Of a stretch of DNA of 42,267 nt, positions 17,107 to 26,716 are shown in pieces. The DNA comes from Syntrophaceae bacterium UBA6252 (GTDB lineage: Bacteria; Desulfobacterota; Syntrophia; Syntrophales; UBA6807). The stretch spans positions 4,365 to 46,631 of the forward strand of contig DJVQ01000058.1 of the NCBI GenBank assembly GCA_002441265.1. Reading direction: 5' to 3'. The notes below the pieces were generated by a model. The model ran no database searches, was not told where the DNA came from, and saw only the letters and a list, made by a program, of their open reading frames with translations. Both the position numbers and the translations under genes were made by a program. The first letter of the stretch is position 1, and each line of letters begins with the position of its first letter.

Positions 17107-19119
17107 ATGATACGGATTTCCTTTGACGGGAAGGAGAAGGAGGGGGACCTTCTCCGCAGGGAATGGCTCGATACCAACGGCCTGGGCGGCTACGGGTCGA
17201 GCACCGTTGTGAACTGTCATACCCGGAAATACCACGGGCTCCTCGTGGCGAACCTTGCCGAGCCGCGGGGGCGGTTCGTGCTCCTTTCCAAGATGGAGGA
17301 CACGGTGACCCTCGGGGGGAGGACCCGTCTCCTTTCCCTCCACCGGTATCCGGGGACGGACCTGCCGCTGGAGGCGTTTTGCCTTTCCGAGGTGGTCCTC
17401 GACGGTTATCCCTCCTTCCGGCACCGTTACGACGAGGGAGGGGTCCGGAAGGAGCTGCTCCTTCCGGAGGGGACGAACACCCTTCTCGTGCGTTACGCCT
17501 GCGAACCGGGCGGGGAGGGGGGGACCTTCCGCCTCCGGCCCTTTCTCGCTTTCCGGGAAATCCACGGACTGATGCGGGAAAATTCCTACGTCCGCGGCGA
17601 CGTCCGGCTCCAGGAGGACGGCTTTACCATCGCGCCCTACGACGGGATGCCCGCCCTTCGCTTCCGCCTCGACCGCCCCTGTTCGTTCCAGGCCGAGCCC
17701 CTGTGGTACCGGAATTTCGAGTACGACGAGGAGCGGGAACGGGGCTACCCCTTCCGGGAGGATCTCTTCACCCCTGGGGTGCTGGCCTTTTCCCTCGAAT
17801 CCGGGGAGGAGGCCGTCCTTTCCGTGTCCGCGGGGGGGGAGGAGGACTCCCCGGCGGCGCTCTGGAAGCGGGAGGCCGCCCGGAGGAAGGGGACGTTCCG
17901 GAGAAGACGGGGCCGTCCCGGGAAGGAAAGCGCCGTTTCCGACGACTGGAGAAGGGCCGCCGGCCAGTTTCTCATCAGGGACCTGGAGGGCGGTCCCGCC
18001 ATCATCGCGGGATATCCCTGGTTTTACCTGTGGGGGCGGGACACCCTGATCAGCCTTCCCGGGCTCACCTTCTGCCTCGGCAGGATCGACCTGGGAAAGG
18101 AGATCCTGATTCACCTGGGAAACAAGAGAAGCAACGGCCTCATTCCCAACTGCCTTTCCGAAAAGGGGACGGCCGCCTACAACACCGCCGACGCCGCCCT
18201 CTGGTACTTCTGGTGCGTCCAGGAGTTCCTGAAGCGGACGGGGGACCTGGAAACGGTGGGGGAGGTCTTCTGGCCGGTCCTCGTCGACCTGGCGGCGGCG
18301 TACCTGGAAGGGCGGGCGGGGACGATCCGCTTCCTGGAGCCCTGGGGCCTGCTCTTTGCGGGGGATCCCATGACCCAGCTCACCTGGATGGACGCCGTGA
18401 CGGGGGGGAAGCCCGTGACCCCGAGAAACGGGTGCCCGGTGGAGATCAACGCCCTGTGGTACAACGCGCTGTCTTTTCTCGAATATCTGGGGAAGGCCCT
18501 GGGAAGGCGCCCCGGTTTCGAGTGCGACCCCATCCTTTCCAGGATCGGGGAGTCCTTCCGGACCCTTTTCTGGGTCCCTGAACGGGGATATCTCGCCGAC
18601 GTGGTCGACCCGGAGCGGGGGACCCGGGACCTGTCGCTGCGCCCCAATCAGGTGTTTGCCCTTTCCCTTCCCTTTCCCGCCTTCGCGGACAGGGAAATGG
18701 GGCGGAGGGCCATGGACCGGGTGACGGCGGATCTGCTCGCGCCCTGCGGGCTTCGGACCCTGTCCCCGAGCGATCCCGCCTATCGTCCCGTCTGCCGGGG
18801 GGGACCGGAGGAGCGGGACGGCGCCTACCACCAGGGGACGGTCTGGCCCTGGCTCATCGGCCATTACGGGGAAGCCCTGCTTCGCGTGTCCGGCGACCCG
18901 TACGCCGACCGGCAGCGGCTGAACGCGGTTCTCGAAAACCTCACGGCCCATCTCCGGGATGCCGGGCTGGGGACCGTGTCGGAAATCTTCGATGGAAGCA
19001 GCCCTTTCCACCCCCGTGGATGCATTGCCCAGGCCTGGAGCGTCGCGGAGGCCATCCGCCTCGCCGCGCTTCTCGGCGGCCCCGAGGGCCGAATGAACGA
19101 TTCTGGAGGACGCAAATGA
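17107..19119 (+). CDS. Glycogen debranching enzyme (amylo-alpha-1,6-glucosidase, GH133-like)
   Basis: Hydrolyses alpha-1,6 branch residues of glycogen. The 670-residue product has an N-terminal beta-sandwich domain opening with EWLDTNGLGGYGSSTVVNCHTRKYHGLL, the family's characteristic start, and a C-terminal (alpha/alpha)6 barrel with AGYPWFYLWGRDTLISLPGL, NTADAALWYFW and YHQGTVWPWLIGHY. This is the archaeal/bacterial single-function form, without the transferase half of the eukaryotic enzyme. ATG at 17107. The stop overlaps the start of the synthase/phosphorylase gene in ATGA (19116-19119), so the two are translationally coupled in one glycogen operon. Confidence 0.92.
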   Translation: MIRISFDGKEKEGDLLRREWLDTNGLGGYGSSTVVNCHTRKYHGLLVANLAEPRGRFVLLSKMEDTVTLGGRTRLLSLHRYPGTDLPLEAFCLSEVVLDGYPSFRHRYDEGGVRKELLLPEGTNTLLVRYACEPGGEGGTFRLRPFLAFREIHGLMRENSYVRGDVRLQEDGFTIAPYDGMPALRFRLDRPCSFQAEPLWYRNFEYDEERERGYPFREDLFTPGVLAFSLESGEEAVLSVSAGGEEDSPAALWKREAARRKGTFRRRRGRPGKESAVSDDWRRAAGQFLIRDLEGGPAIIAGYPWFYLWGRDTLISLPGLTFCLGRIDLGKEILIHLGNKRSNGLIPNCLSEKGTAAYNTADAALWYFWCVQEFLKRTGDLETVGEVFWPVLVDLAAAYLEGRAGTIRFLEPWGLLFAGDPMTQLTWMDAVTGGKPVTPRNGCPVEINALWYNALSFLEYLGKALGRRPGFECDPILSRIGESFRTLFWVPERGYLADVVDPERGTRDLSLRPNQVFALSLPFPAFADREMGRRAMDRVTADLLAPCGLRTLSPSDPAYRPVCRGGPEERDGAYHQGTVWPWLIGHYGEALLRVSGDPYADRQRLNAVLENLTAHLRDAGLGTVSEIFDGSSPFHPRGCIAQAWSVAEAIRLAALLGGPEGRMNDSGGRK

Positions 19120-22100
19120 AAGAAAACCAGGAGCCACGATTCCTCTTCGAGGTGAGCTGGGAGGTCTGCAACAAGGTGGGGGGCATCCACACGGTTCTCC
19201 GGACGAAGGTGCCGAGCGCCAAGGAACGGTTCGGGGACAACTACGTCCTCATCGGCCCCGATTTCGGAAACAACGCCGAATTCGAGGAAACGAAGGAGGA
19301 TCTCTGGCCGGGCGTCAAGGAAGACCTGAAGAAGAGAAACCTCACCTGCCGATGCGGCCGATGGACGATCGAAGGACGTCCCCGGGTGATCCTCGTGGGA
19401 AACGTCGGGAAATACCCCCAGAACGAGCTTCTCTTCCAACTGTGGCAGGATTTCGGGGTCGATTCCATCCGCGGCGCCTGGGACTACATCGAACCCGTCC
19501 TGTACAGCACGGCCTTCGGCGAGGTGATCGCCGTCCTCTTCGGCCGGATGGCCCCGGGGGACGAAACCGTCGTCGCCCAGTTCCATGAATGGATGATGGG
19601 GGCGGGGCTTCTCTACGTGAAAAAACACGTCCCTGAGATCGGGACGGTCTTCACCACCCACGCCACGGTCCTCGGCCGTTCCCTCTGCGGGAACCGGATC
19701 GACATCTACAGCTCCATGGAGTCCATCTCTCCCAAGGAGATGGCCTCGAAAATGAACGTCGAGGCGAAGCATTCCCTCGAGTCGGTCACCGCAAGGGAGT
19801 GCGACTGCTTCACCACGGTGAGCGAAATCACGGCAAAGGAGGCCTCCCACTTCCTCCAGAGGGTCCCGCAGGTGGTGCTGCCCAACGGGATCGACATCGC
19901 CACCATTCCGGACGTGACCGCGAAGCCCGGTCTCTTTGAAAAAGAAAGGGGCAGGCTCCTCGAATTCTTCTCGTCCTTCCTCCAGCGGAAACTGGACGGG
20001 GGACGGTGCAGGGTGTTTCTCATCTCGGGACGGTACGAGTTCTTCAACAAGGGGATCGACCTGTTCCTGGAGGCCCTGGGGGACCTGAACCGTTTCTTCA
20101 GGGAGAAGGGACGCGACGACGAGGTGGTCGCCCTTCTTTCCGTCATCGCCGGACATTACGGGATCTCCCCGGAGACGCAGCAGATCATGAAGGGCCAGGC
20201 GGTCCAGAGGGGGGGCATCACCCGGGTGTCCACCCACCAGCTTCACGATCCCCAGCGCGACCCCATCTGGAACAAGTGCAACGACCAGGGCCTTCTCAAC
20301 AATCCCGAGGACCGGGTCTCCGTCGTCTTCATGCCCGGCTATCTCGACGGATACGACGGCCTTCTCAACATGCCCTATTACGACGTCCTGTCCGGCTGCG
20401 ATCTCGGGGTCTTCCCCTCCTATTACGAGCCCTGGGGGTACACGCCCCTCGAATGCGCCGCCTACGGGGTCCCCACGGTGACGACGAACCTTGCCGGCTT
20501 CGGGCTGTGGGTGAAGCACAACTTCCAGAACGGCAACCAGGGTGTCCTCATCCTCCCCTACGAGGGGCAGTCCCACGGCGAGATCGTGGCGAACCTGAAG
20601 GAGCACATGCTCCGGGTGCTCGAGTGGCCGGACGAGGAGCGGTGGCGGCAGAAGAGGAAGGCGAGGGACATCGCCGAGCACGCCGACTGGAAGGAGTTCT
20701 ATCTCTTCTATATGGAGGCGTACCGCATCGCGGCGAAGGTGGTCACGGACCGCGGATACACCTACGACGCCAGCGCCTTCGCCCGGGAATTCGCATACGT
20801 CGGGACCGACTCCGTCTGGCCCCGTTTCAGGAGCTTCACCGTCATCGCCGAGCTTCCCAAGGAACTCCGGCGTCTGTGGGATCTCGCCCGCAACCTCTGG
20901 TGGATCTGGAATCCCGAGATCCGGAAGCTGTTCGAGCACATCGACCCGAACCTCTGGTCCCGGGTGGAGGGAAACCCGGTGGAACTCCTGGAGCAGATCG
21001 ACACGGAAAAGATCGAGGCCCTCCGGCAGGACGAAGCCTTCATGGACCTCTACGGGAAAACGGTGCAGTGCGTCGACCGGTTTCTCGGGAAGAAGCGGGA
21101 GGGGGGCGACGGGGACCATGTCATCGGGGAAAAGAACCCGGTGGCGTATTTTTCCACCGAATTCGGCCTCCACGAATGCATGCCCATCTATTCGGGGGGG
21201 CTCGGGATCCTGTCTGGAGACCACCTCAAGGCGGCGAGCGACCTGGGCGTGCCCATGGTGGGCGTGGGACTGCTTTACAAGAGCGGGTATTTTCACCAGA
21301 CCCTGGACCGTGACGGGAACCAGGTGGCCCTGTACCCGGAGAACGACTTTTCCCGGATGCCCATCCGGATCGTGGAAAAGAAGCCGGGAGAACCGCTTCG
21401 GATCCACGTGGAGCTCCCGGGGAGGAACCTGTTCGCCCAGGCATGGAAAGTCGAGGTGGGACGGGTCTGCCTGTACCTGCTCGACACCGCCGTGCCCGAG
21501 AACAGCAGCCAGGACCGGCAGATCACGTCCCGGCTCTACGGGGCGGACATGCGTCTTCGGATCGAGCAGGAGATCATGCTCGGGATCGGCGGGGCGAGGC
21601 TCCTTCGGGCCCTGGGGATCGAACCCGCCGTCTATCACCTGAACGAGGGGCACAGTGCGTTTCTCCTCCTGGAGCGGGTCCGGTGGCTCATGACGGAAAA
21701 GAAACTCAGCTATTACGAGGCCCGGGAAGTGGTCAAGGCCAGTTCCGTCTTCACGACCCACAGCCCCGTGGAGGCGGCGAACGAACGGTTCGACGAGGGC
21801 CTCATGAAGCATTACTTCTCCGAGTCCGTCGCGGCGCTCGGGGCCTCCTGGGACATGTTCTGGGAACTGGGCCGGGACGTTCCCGGTGACAACCGCCCCT
21901 TTCTCATGACCATCCTCGCCTTCAAGCTCACTTCCTTCGCCAACGGCGTGAGCCGGCTCCACGGGGAAGTGGCGAGAAAGATGTGGAAGCATGCCTGGCC
22001 CGGTTTCGACGAAACGGAAATCCCGATCCAGAGCATCACCAACGGCATCCACGTTCCGTCCTGGATCGCCCCGTCCATGAGGTCCCTCTTCGAGACGCGC

Positions 22101-23384
22101 CTGGGAATCAATTTCCACGACCAGAACTGCGACGATCCCGACCGCTGGAAGAAGGTGGATGAGATTCCCGACGACCTCCTCTGGCGGACCCGGATGGAAC
22201 TCAAGCGGGGGATGATCGAGTTCCTGAGGGAGCAGATGACGGAGAGCTTCGAAAGGGAGGGGCTTTCCCCGAAGCTCATCAAGAGGAAGATCGACAGCCT
22301 CGACCCGGACGCCCTCGTCATCGGGTTCGGGAGGCGTTTCGCCGCCTACAAGCGGGCGGCCCTCACGTTCAACGATCCGGACCGGCTGAGCGCGATTCTC
22401 AGCAACAAGGAAAGGCCGGTGCAGATCGTCTTCGCCGGAAAAGCCCATCCCAACGACGGCGAGGGAAACGGGATCCTGAAGCAGATTTATTCCTGGAGCA
22501 TGGACGAGCGGTTCATCGACCGGGTGTTCTTCCTGGAGAATTACGACATCCGGACGGCCCGCGCCATGGTTCAGGGGGTGGACGTCTGGCTGAACAATCC
22601 CCTTCGGCCCATGGAGGCGAGCGGGACGAGCGGGATGAAGGTGGTGATCAACGGGGGCCTGAACTTCAGCGTTCTGGACGGCTGGTGGGACGAGGCCTAC
22701 GACGGGGAGAACGGCTGGGCCATCGGCGGCGGAAAGGAGTACGCGAGCCGGGAAACCCAGGATCTGGCCGACAGCGGCGACCTCTACCGGGTCCTGGAAG
22801 AGGAGATCGTCCCGAAATTCTACACGCGGACGGACGACGGCATCCCCGAGAAGTGGGTCCGGATGATCAAGAATTCCGTCGGGACGCTCCTGCCCCGGTT
22901 CAGCGCCCTGCGGATGGTCAGGGAGTACCTCGAAAAGACGTATGTTCCCGGGGCCATGCGGTCCGTCCGCCTGAACGCCGAAGACTACGCCGGGGCAAAG
23001 GCCCTTGCGGACTGGAAGGCGAAAATCACGTCCCGGTTCGCCACGGTCCGCATCCTGTCGTTCCGGGCGCGGGGGCTGCGCGGCGATTCCATGAAGTCGG
23101 GCGAGGAATTCCACGTGGACGCTTCCCTCTCGGCGGGCAAGCTGACGAAGGATGAAATCCGCGTGGAACTGGTCGTCGCGACGATCGACGACGCCAACCG
23201 GCCCGTCAATCCGGAAATCATTCCCATGAACCGGATCGCCGGGTCGAACGGCGAGGGCGTCGCCCGTTATTCCGGCTCCTACCGGGCGACCCGGGCCGGC
23301 CGGTTCATCTACGGGGTCCGGGTCCTGCCGAGCAATCCCGACCTGGTCCGTTATCAGGAACTGGGTCTGGTACACTGGGGGTAA
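19116..23384 (+). CDS. Fused GT3-like glycogen synthase and alpha-glucan phosphorylase
   Basis: A single 1422-residue polypeptide joining two opposed enzymes. Residues 1 to about 560 resemble the eukaryote-type (GT3) glycogen synthase: FEVSWEVCNKVGGIHTVLRTK at the start, GRYEFFNKGIDLFLEAL, and SYYEPWGYTPLECAAYGVPTV. Residues from about 570 look like the DUF3417 region that precedes bacterial alpha-glucan phosphorylases (LWDLARNLWWIWNPEIRKLF). A GT35 catalytic domain follows (VAYFSTEFGLHECMPIYSGGLG near 676), with ASGTSGMK carrying the likely pyridoxal-phosphate lysine, Lys1175. A C-terminal beta-rich tail ends the protein. No stop or frameshift separates the halves. The ATG at 19116 overlaps the debranching gene. 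The in-frame extension to 19020 is rejected because it lies inside the upstream gene. Confidence 0.9.
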   Translation: MKENQEPRFLFEVSWEVCNKVGGIHTVLRTKVPSAKERFGDNYVLIGPDFGNNAEFEETKEDLWPGVKEDLKKRNLTCRCGRWTIEGRPRVILVGNVGKYPQNELLFQLWQDFGVDSIRGAWDYIEPVLYSTAFGEVIAVLFGRMAPGDETVVAQFHEWMMGAGLLYVKKHVPEIGTVFTTHATVLGRSLCGNRIDIYSSMESISPKEMASKMNVEAKHSLESVTARECDCFTTVSEITAKEASHFLQRVPQVVLPNGIDIATIPDVTAKPGLFEKERGRLLEFFSSFLQRKLDGGRCRVFLISGRYEFFNKGIDLFLEALGDLNRFFREKGRDDEVVALLSVIAGHYGISPETQQIMKGQAVQRGGITRVSTHQLHDPQRDPIWNKCNDQGLLNNPEDRVSVVFMPGYLDGYDGLLNMPYYDVLSGCDLGVFPSYYEPWGYTPLECAAYGVPTVTTNLAGFGLWVKHNFQNGNQGVLILPYEGQSHGEIVANLKEHMLRVLEWPDEERWRQKRKARDIAEHADWKEFYLFYMEAYRIAAKVVTDRGYTYDASAFAREFAYVGTDSVWPRFRSFTVIAELPKELRRLWDLARNLWWIWNPEIRKLFEHIDPNLWSRVEGNPVELLEQIDTEKIEALRQDEAFMDLYGKTVQCVDRFLGKKREGGDGDHVIGEKNPVAYFSTEFGLHECMPIYSGGLGILSGDHLKAASDLGVPMVGVGLLYKSGYFHQTLDRDGNQVALYPENDFSRMPIRIVEKKPGEPLRIHVELPGRNLFAQAWKVEVGRVCLYLLDTAVPENSSQDRQITSRLYGADMRLRIEQEIMLGIGGARLLRALGIEPAVYHLNEGHSAFLLLERVRWLMTEKKLSYYEAREVVKASSVFTTHSPVEAANERFDEGLMKHYFSESVAALGASWDMFWELGRDVPGDNRPFLMTILAFKLTSFANGVSRLHGEVARKMWKHAWPGFDETEIPIQSITNGIHVPSWIAPSMRSLFETRLGINFHDQNCDDPDRWKKVDEIPDDLLWRTRMELKRGMIEFLREQMTESFEREGLSPKLIKRKIDSLDPDALVIGFGRRFAAYKRAALTFNDPDRLSAILSNKERPVQIVFAGKAHPNDGEGNGILKQIYSWSMDERFIDRVFFLENYDIRTARAMVQGVDVWLNNPLRPMEASGTSGMKVVINGGLNFSVLDGWWDEAYDGENGWAIGGGKEYASRETQDLADSGDLYRVLEEEIVPKFYTRTDDGIPEKWVRMIKNSVGTLLPRFSALRMVREYLEKTYVPGAMRSVRLNAEDYAGAKALADWKAKITSRFATVRILSFRARGLRGDSMKSGEEFHVDASLSAGKLTKDEIRVELVVATIDDANRPVNPEIIPMNRIAGSNGEGVARYSGSYRATRAGRFIYGVRVLPSNPDLVRYQELGLVHWG

Positions 23385-23395
23385 GCGAAGCGGCC

Positions 23396-25096
23396 ATGTC
23401 CGGAAACGAACGATCCAGGGACAAAGGCCTCCCCGCCGGCGGGGAGACCTCCAGGCGCCTGCGCCGTCTCGTCTTCTACCGGATTCTCGGCGCCTTTTTC
23501 CTTCTCCTGTACACGCTGTACTACGACCTTTCCGGTTCGGACATCCTGACGCCCGCGGCGTTCCGGATTCTCTACTGCGTCATCGGGGGGCTCATTCTCC
23601 TGTCCATCCTGTATTATTTCCTGTTGCCGTTCATCCGGTGGCCGGAGTTCCACATCCGCATCCAGTGCCTGGGGGACATTTTCCTGATCACGGTTCTCGT
23701 GTACGGAACGGGAGGGGCGGGAAGCGTCTATGCCGTCCTGTATTCCCTGGTGATCATCTACGCCGTTCTTTTCCTCGGCCGTCAGGGCGGGCTCCTGACG
23801 GCGTCGATGAGCACGATCTTCTACGGCGTCATCCTCAATCTGGAATACCACGGCGTTTTCCTTCCCCCCGCCATCCCCGGGGGGGGACTGGACCACTCGG
23901 GGGATTTCATTTTCTCGCGTCTGCTCATCCACGGGGTTTCCTTTTTCGTCATCGCCTTTCTCGCGAGCTTCGTGGTGGAGCAGGAAAAACGGACCCGGAC
24001 CCTTCTTTCCGAAAAGGAGGACGCCTTCGGGAGGCTCGATCTCCTGTACCGGAGCATCGTCGAGTCGGTGGAAACGGGGATCATGACGGTGGACCGGGAA
24101 GGGCGGATCAAGTCGTTCAACTCGTCGGCGGAGCGGATCACGGGGTACTCCTTTTCCACGATCCGGGATCTCCCGGTGGAGCGTCTTTTCCCCGGCATGA
24201 CGGGATTCTTCGGCGAGATGGGGGCCGCCCCGCGGGGAAGGCCCCGCAACCGTTTCGAGAGACGGTTCGTCCTCGGGGAAAAAGGGGAGGTCATCCTGGG
24301 GTTTTCCCTTTCCCCCCTTGTGGAGCCGGGAGGAACGCACATCGGGCGGATCGTCATCTTTCAGGATCTGACGTCCATCAAGGAGATGGAAAAGGAGGTC
24401 GAGCGGACCCGCAGGCTCGCCCTCATCGGCGAAATGGCCGCCGTTCTCGCCCATGAGATCCGAAACCCCCTTTCCTCTATCAGCGGTTCCGTCCAGATCC
24501 TCAAGAGGGATTTCCACCCCGACGGCAGCACGGGAAAACTCATGGACATCATGACCCGGGGAAAGGACCAGCTGGAGGCGCTCCTCCGGGACTTCCTCCT
24601 TCTCGCCCGCCCCGGCACGGGGGAGGTCGCCGCCGTGGACCCGGAGGTCCTCCTGGAGACGGTGATCGATTCCCTCCGGTACAGCCCTGACTGGAACGAG
24701 CGGATTGCACTCACGGCCCGCCACGAGGGGAAGGGCGTCATCGCCGGCCGGGCCTCCGAACTCAGGCAGTGCTTCACGAACATTCTTCAGAACGCCCTTC
24801 AGTCCATGCCGGAGGGGGGGACACTCACCGTGACGACGAGGAACATCGACGGCGACCGGCCCGGCGGGAGCCTGGAAATCGCCGTCAGCGACACCGGGGG
24901 CGGCATCGAGGAAGAGCGGATGGAAAAGATCTTCGAGCCCTTTTACACCACCAAGGAACGGGGGACGGGGCTCGGTCTCGCCATCGTGAGCCGGATCGTC
25001 TCCGGCCACGGGGGCCGGGTACGGATCTCCAGCAGGCTCGGGGAAGGCACGACGGTGACCGTCGGGCTTCCCCTTCAGGAGGAGGATGCCCGTTGA
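23396..25096 (+). CDS. pilS: PilS-like sensor histidine kinase
   Basis: Membrane sensor kinase, probable partner of the next gene. The 566-residue product has six predicted membrane helices in the first 195 residues (PilS-like), a PAS domain (about 212-310: LLYRSIVESVETGIMTVDREGRIKSFN), a HisKA dimerisation helix with the phosphoacceptor in LAHEIRNPLSS, and a HATPase domain with N-box FTNILQNALQ, DTGGGI and GTGLGLAIV. The ATG at 23396 is 11 bp past the glycogen fusion gene, so the two-component genes may be read from the glycogen promoter. Assignment as PilS rests on topology and the pilR-pilA context. Confidence 0.82.
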   Translation: MSGNERSRDKGLPAGGETSRRLRRLVFYRILGAFFLLLYTLYYDLSGSDILTPAAFRILYCVIGGLILLSILYYFLLPFIRWPEFHIRIQCLGDIFLITVLVYGTGGAGSVYAVLYSLVIIYAVLFLGRQGGLLTASMSTIFYGVILNLEYHGVFLPPAIPGGGLDHSGDFIFSRLLIHGVSFFVIAFLASFVVEQEKRTRTLLSEKEDAFGRLDLLYRSIVESVETGIMTVDREGRIKSFNSSAERITGYSFSTIRDLPVERLFPGMTGFFGEMGAAPRGRPRNRFERRFVLGEKGEVILGFSLSPLVEPGGTHIGRIVIFQDLTSIKEMEKEVERTRRLALIGEMAAVLAHEIRNPLSSISGSVQILKRDFHPDGSTGKLMDIMTRGKDQLEALLRDFLLLARPGTGEVAAVDPEVLLETVIDSLRYSPDWNERIALTARHEGKGVIAGRASELRQCFTNILQNALQSMPEGGTLTVTTRNIDGDRPGGSLEIAVSDTGGGIEEERMEKIFEPFYTTKERGTGLGLAIVSRIVSGHGGRVRISSRLGEGTTVTVGLPLQEEDAR

Positions 25097-25110
25097 AGGA
25101 AGGTGGAGAC

Positions 25111-26487
25111 ATGGAAACGATCCTGGTCGTGGACGATGACCAAGGAATGCGGGAACTGATCGAGATCCTCCTCACCCGGGAGGGGTACAGGGTGAAGACC
25201 GCCGCCGACGGGAGGGAGGCGTCGGAACTCCTGGGACGGGAACGGTTCGATCTCGTGGTGACGGACCTGAAGATGCCCAGGGTGGACGGCATCGATCTGC
25301 TCAAGCAGGTCAAGGAAATTTCCCCGGAAACGCCGGTGATCATCGTCACCGCCTTTGCGTCGGGGGAGACGGCCCTCACGGCGATGAAGGAGGGCGCTTA
25401 CGATTATCTCGAGAAGAATTTCGACGTGAACGACCTCCTCGGCCTGGTCCGGGACGCCCTCCGCAAGAAACCGGCGGACCGGCAGGAGTTGGCGCCGACG
25501 CCGGGGGAGATGCCGCCCCCCATTCTCTTCGGCAGGATGGTGGGCCGGAGCAGGGCCATGAACCGGGTGTACGACACGGTGCGGAAGGTGGCGGACACGA
25601 CGGCCAATGTCCTCATCCTGGGGGAGAGCGGAACGGGGAAGGAACTGGTGGCCCGGGCCGTCCATGAAACGAGTTCCCGCCGGGACCGCCCCTTCGTGGT
25701 CATCAACTGCGGCGGCATCCCCGACAATCTCCTGGAGAGCGAGCTTTTCGGCTACATGAAGGGGTCCTTCAGCGGGGCCTACGCCGACAAGCCCGGGCTC
25801 TTCGAGGTGGCCCACGGCGGCACGGTGTTCCTCGACGAAATCGGGGAGCTCCCCCCCTTCCTCCAGGTGAAGCTCCTACGCGTGGTCCAGGAAAAGACCT
25901 TTCTCCGGATCGGGGGGGCGCGGGAAATCACCGTGGACGTCCGGATCATCTCGGCGACAAACCAGGACCTGGTGGCGAGGGTCCGGGAGAAGAAGTTCCG
26001 GGAGGACCTCTTTTACCGCCTCAACGTGATCCCGCTGCGGATCCCTCCGCTTCGGGAACGGAAGGAGGACATCCCCCTTCTCGTGGACCACTTCATCCGC
26101 AAATACGCCCGGGAGTTCGGAAAGGAGGTCCGGAAGATCTCCCCCTTCGCCCTCGATCTCCTCGCCGGCTATCCCTTTCCGGGAAACGTCCGTGAGCTTG
26201 AAAACATCATCGAACGGAGCGTCGCTCTCGAAATGACGAACATCATCCTTCCCGAGAACCTCATTTTCAAGGAGCCCGGCCAGGAAGACGACCTTCCCGG
26301 CAGGCCTTCCGCGCCGGACATCCCTGACGACGGGATCGACCTGAACGCGGAACTGTCATTCTACGAGGGTGAACTCATCGGAAAGGCGATGAAAAAGGCG
26401 GGCGGCTCGAAAACAGCGGCGGCCAAGCTCCTTTCCGTGAGTTTCGATTCCCTCCGATACCGGATGGAGAAGCTCGGCCTCGACTGA
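25111..26487 (+). CDS. pilR: PilR-like sigma-54-dependent response regulator
   Basis: Response regulator activating sigma-54 RNA polymerase; predicted to control pilA. The 458-residue product has a receiver domain (1-118) with phosphoacceptor Asp in VVTDLKMPRVDG, an AAA+ domain with Walker A GESGTGKE, Walker B GGTVFLDEIGELP, and a Fis-type helix-turn-helix at the end (KTAAAKLLSVSFDSLRYRMEKLG). The sigma-54-contacting loop reads GSFSGA rather than GAFTGA; the PilR I remember best has GSFTGA. The conserved receiver Lys is followed by Asn instead of Pro (YLEKNFD). ATG at 25111 after AAGGTGGAGAC, 14 bp from pilS. Confidence 0.87.
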   Translation: METILVVDDDQGMRELIEILLTREGYRVKTAADGREASELLGRERFDLVVTDLKMPRVDGIDLLKQVKEISPETPVIIVTAFASGETALTAMKEGAYDYLEKNFDVNDLLGLVRDALRKKPADRQELAPTPGEMPPPILFGRMVGRSRAMNRVYDTVRKVADTTANVLILGESGTGKELVARAVHETSSRRDRPFVVINCGGIPDNLLESELFGYMKGSFSGAYADKPGLFEVAHGGTVFLDEIGELPPFLQVKLLRVVQEKTFLRIGGAREITVDVRIISATNQDLVARVREKKFREDLFYRLNVIPLRIPPLRERKEDIPLLVDHFIRKYAREFGKEVRKISPFALDLLAGYPFPGNVRELENIIERSVALEMTNIILPENLIFKEPGQEDDLPGRPSAPDIPDDGIDLNAELSFYEGELIGKAMKKAGGSKTAAAKLLSVSFDSLRYRMEKLGLD

Positions 26488-26505
26488 ATCGGTGAAATTC
26501 CCTTA

Positions 26506-26528
26506 GAGGTGGTGAAAGTCACCACCTC
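26506..26528 (+). terminator. Hairpin downstream of pilR
   Basis: Perfect 10-bp stem GAGGTGGTGA / TCACCACCTC with a 3-nt loop, 18 bp after the pilR stop. No T-run follows immediately. It probably marks the 3' end of the pilSR transcript. Confidence 0.45.
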
Positions 26529-26591
26529 CATCCCGTTCCCGGCGTGTTCCCGCGGATTTCCCGTTCCAGGGGGGGCAGTGTTAACTCTTCG

Positions 26592-26605
26592 ATAATACAT
26601 ATTAT
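26592..26605. promoter_or_regulatory. Palindrome upstream of the pilA sigma-54 promoter
   Basis: ATAATA-CA-TATTAT, perfect 6-bp arms in an AT-rich island about 40 bp upstream of the -24 element. It is a possible activator or bending-protein site. Position relative to the promoter is the only support. Confidence 0.35.
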
Positions 26606-26643
26606 AATTGGGAGGCAACTGTTTTTTTCTTTTTTCGTCGAAC

Positions 26644-26659
26644 TGGCACGGCAGTTGCT
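26644..26659 (+). promoter_or_regulatory. Sigma-54 promoter of pilA
   Basis: TGGCAC (26644-26649), five bases, then TTGCT: an exact match to the -24/-12 consensus TGGCAC-N5-TTGCW. Transcription should begin near 26670, giving a leader of about 47 nt before the pilA ATG at 26717. The adjacent PilR-like activator makes the regulation clear. Confidence 0.9.
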
Positions 26660-26716
26660 TATAGAGGGGACAAAGAGTCGAATCCAAAAAATAATGATGC
26701 CAGGAGGAGAAAAGAC

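Noticed and set aside
18864..23375. A 1503-codon minus-strand frame
   Set aside because: Antisense to the glycogen fusion gene; Asp/Pro/His/Val-biased with no recognisable domain.
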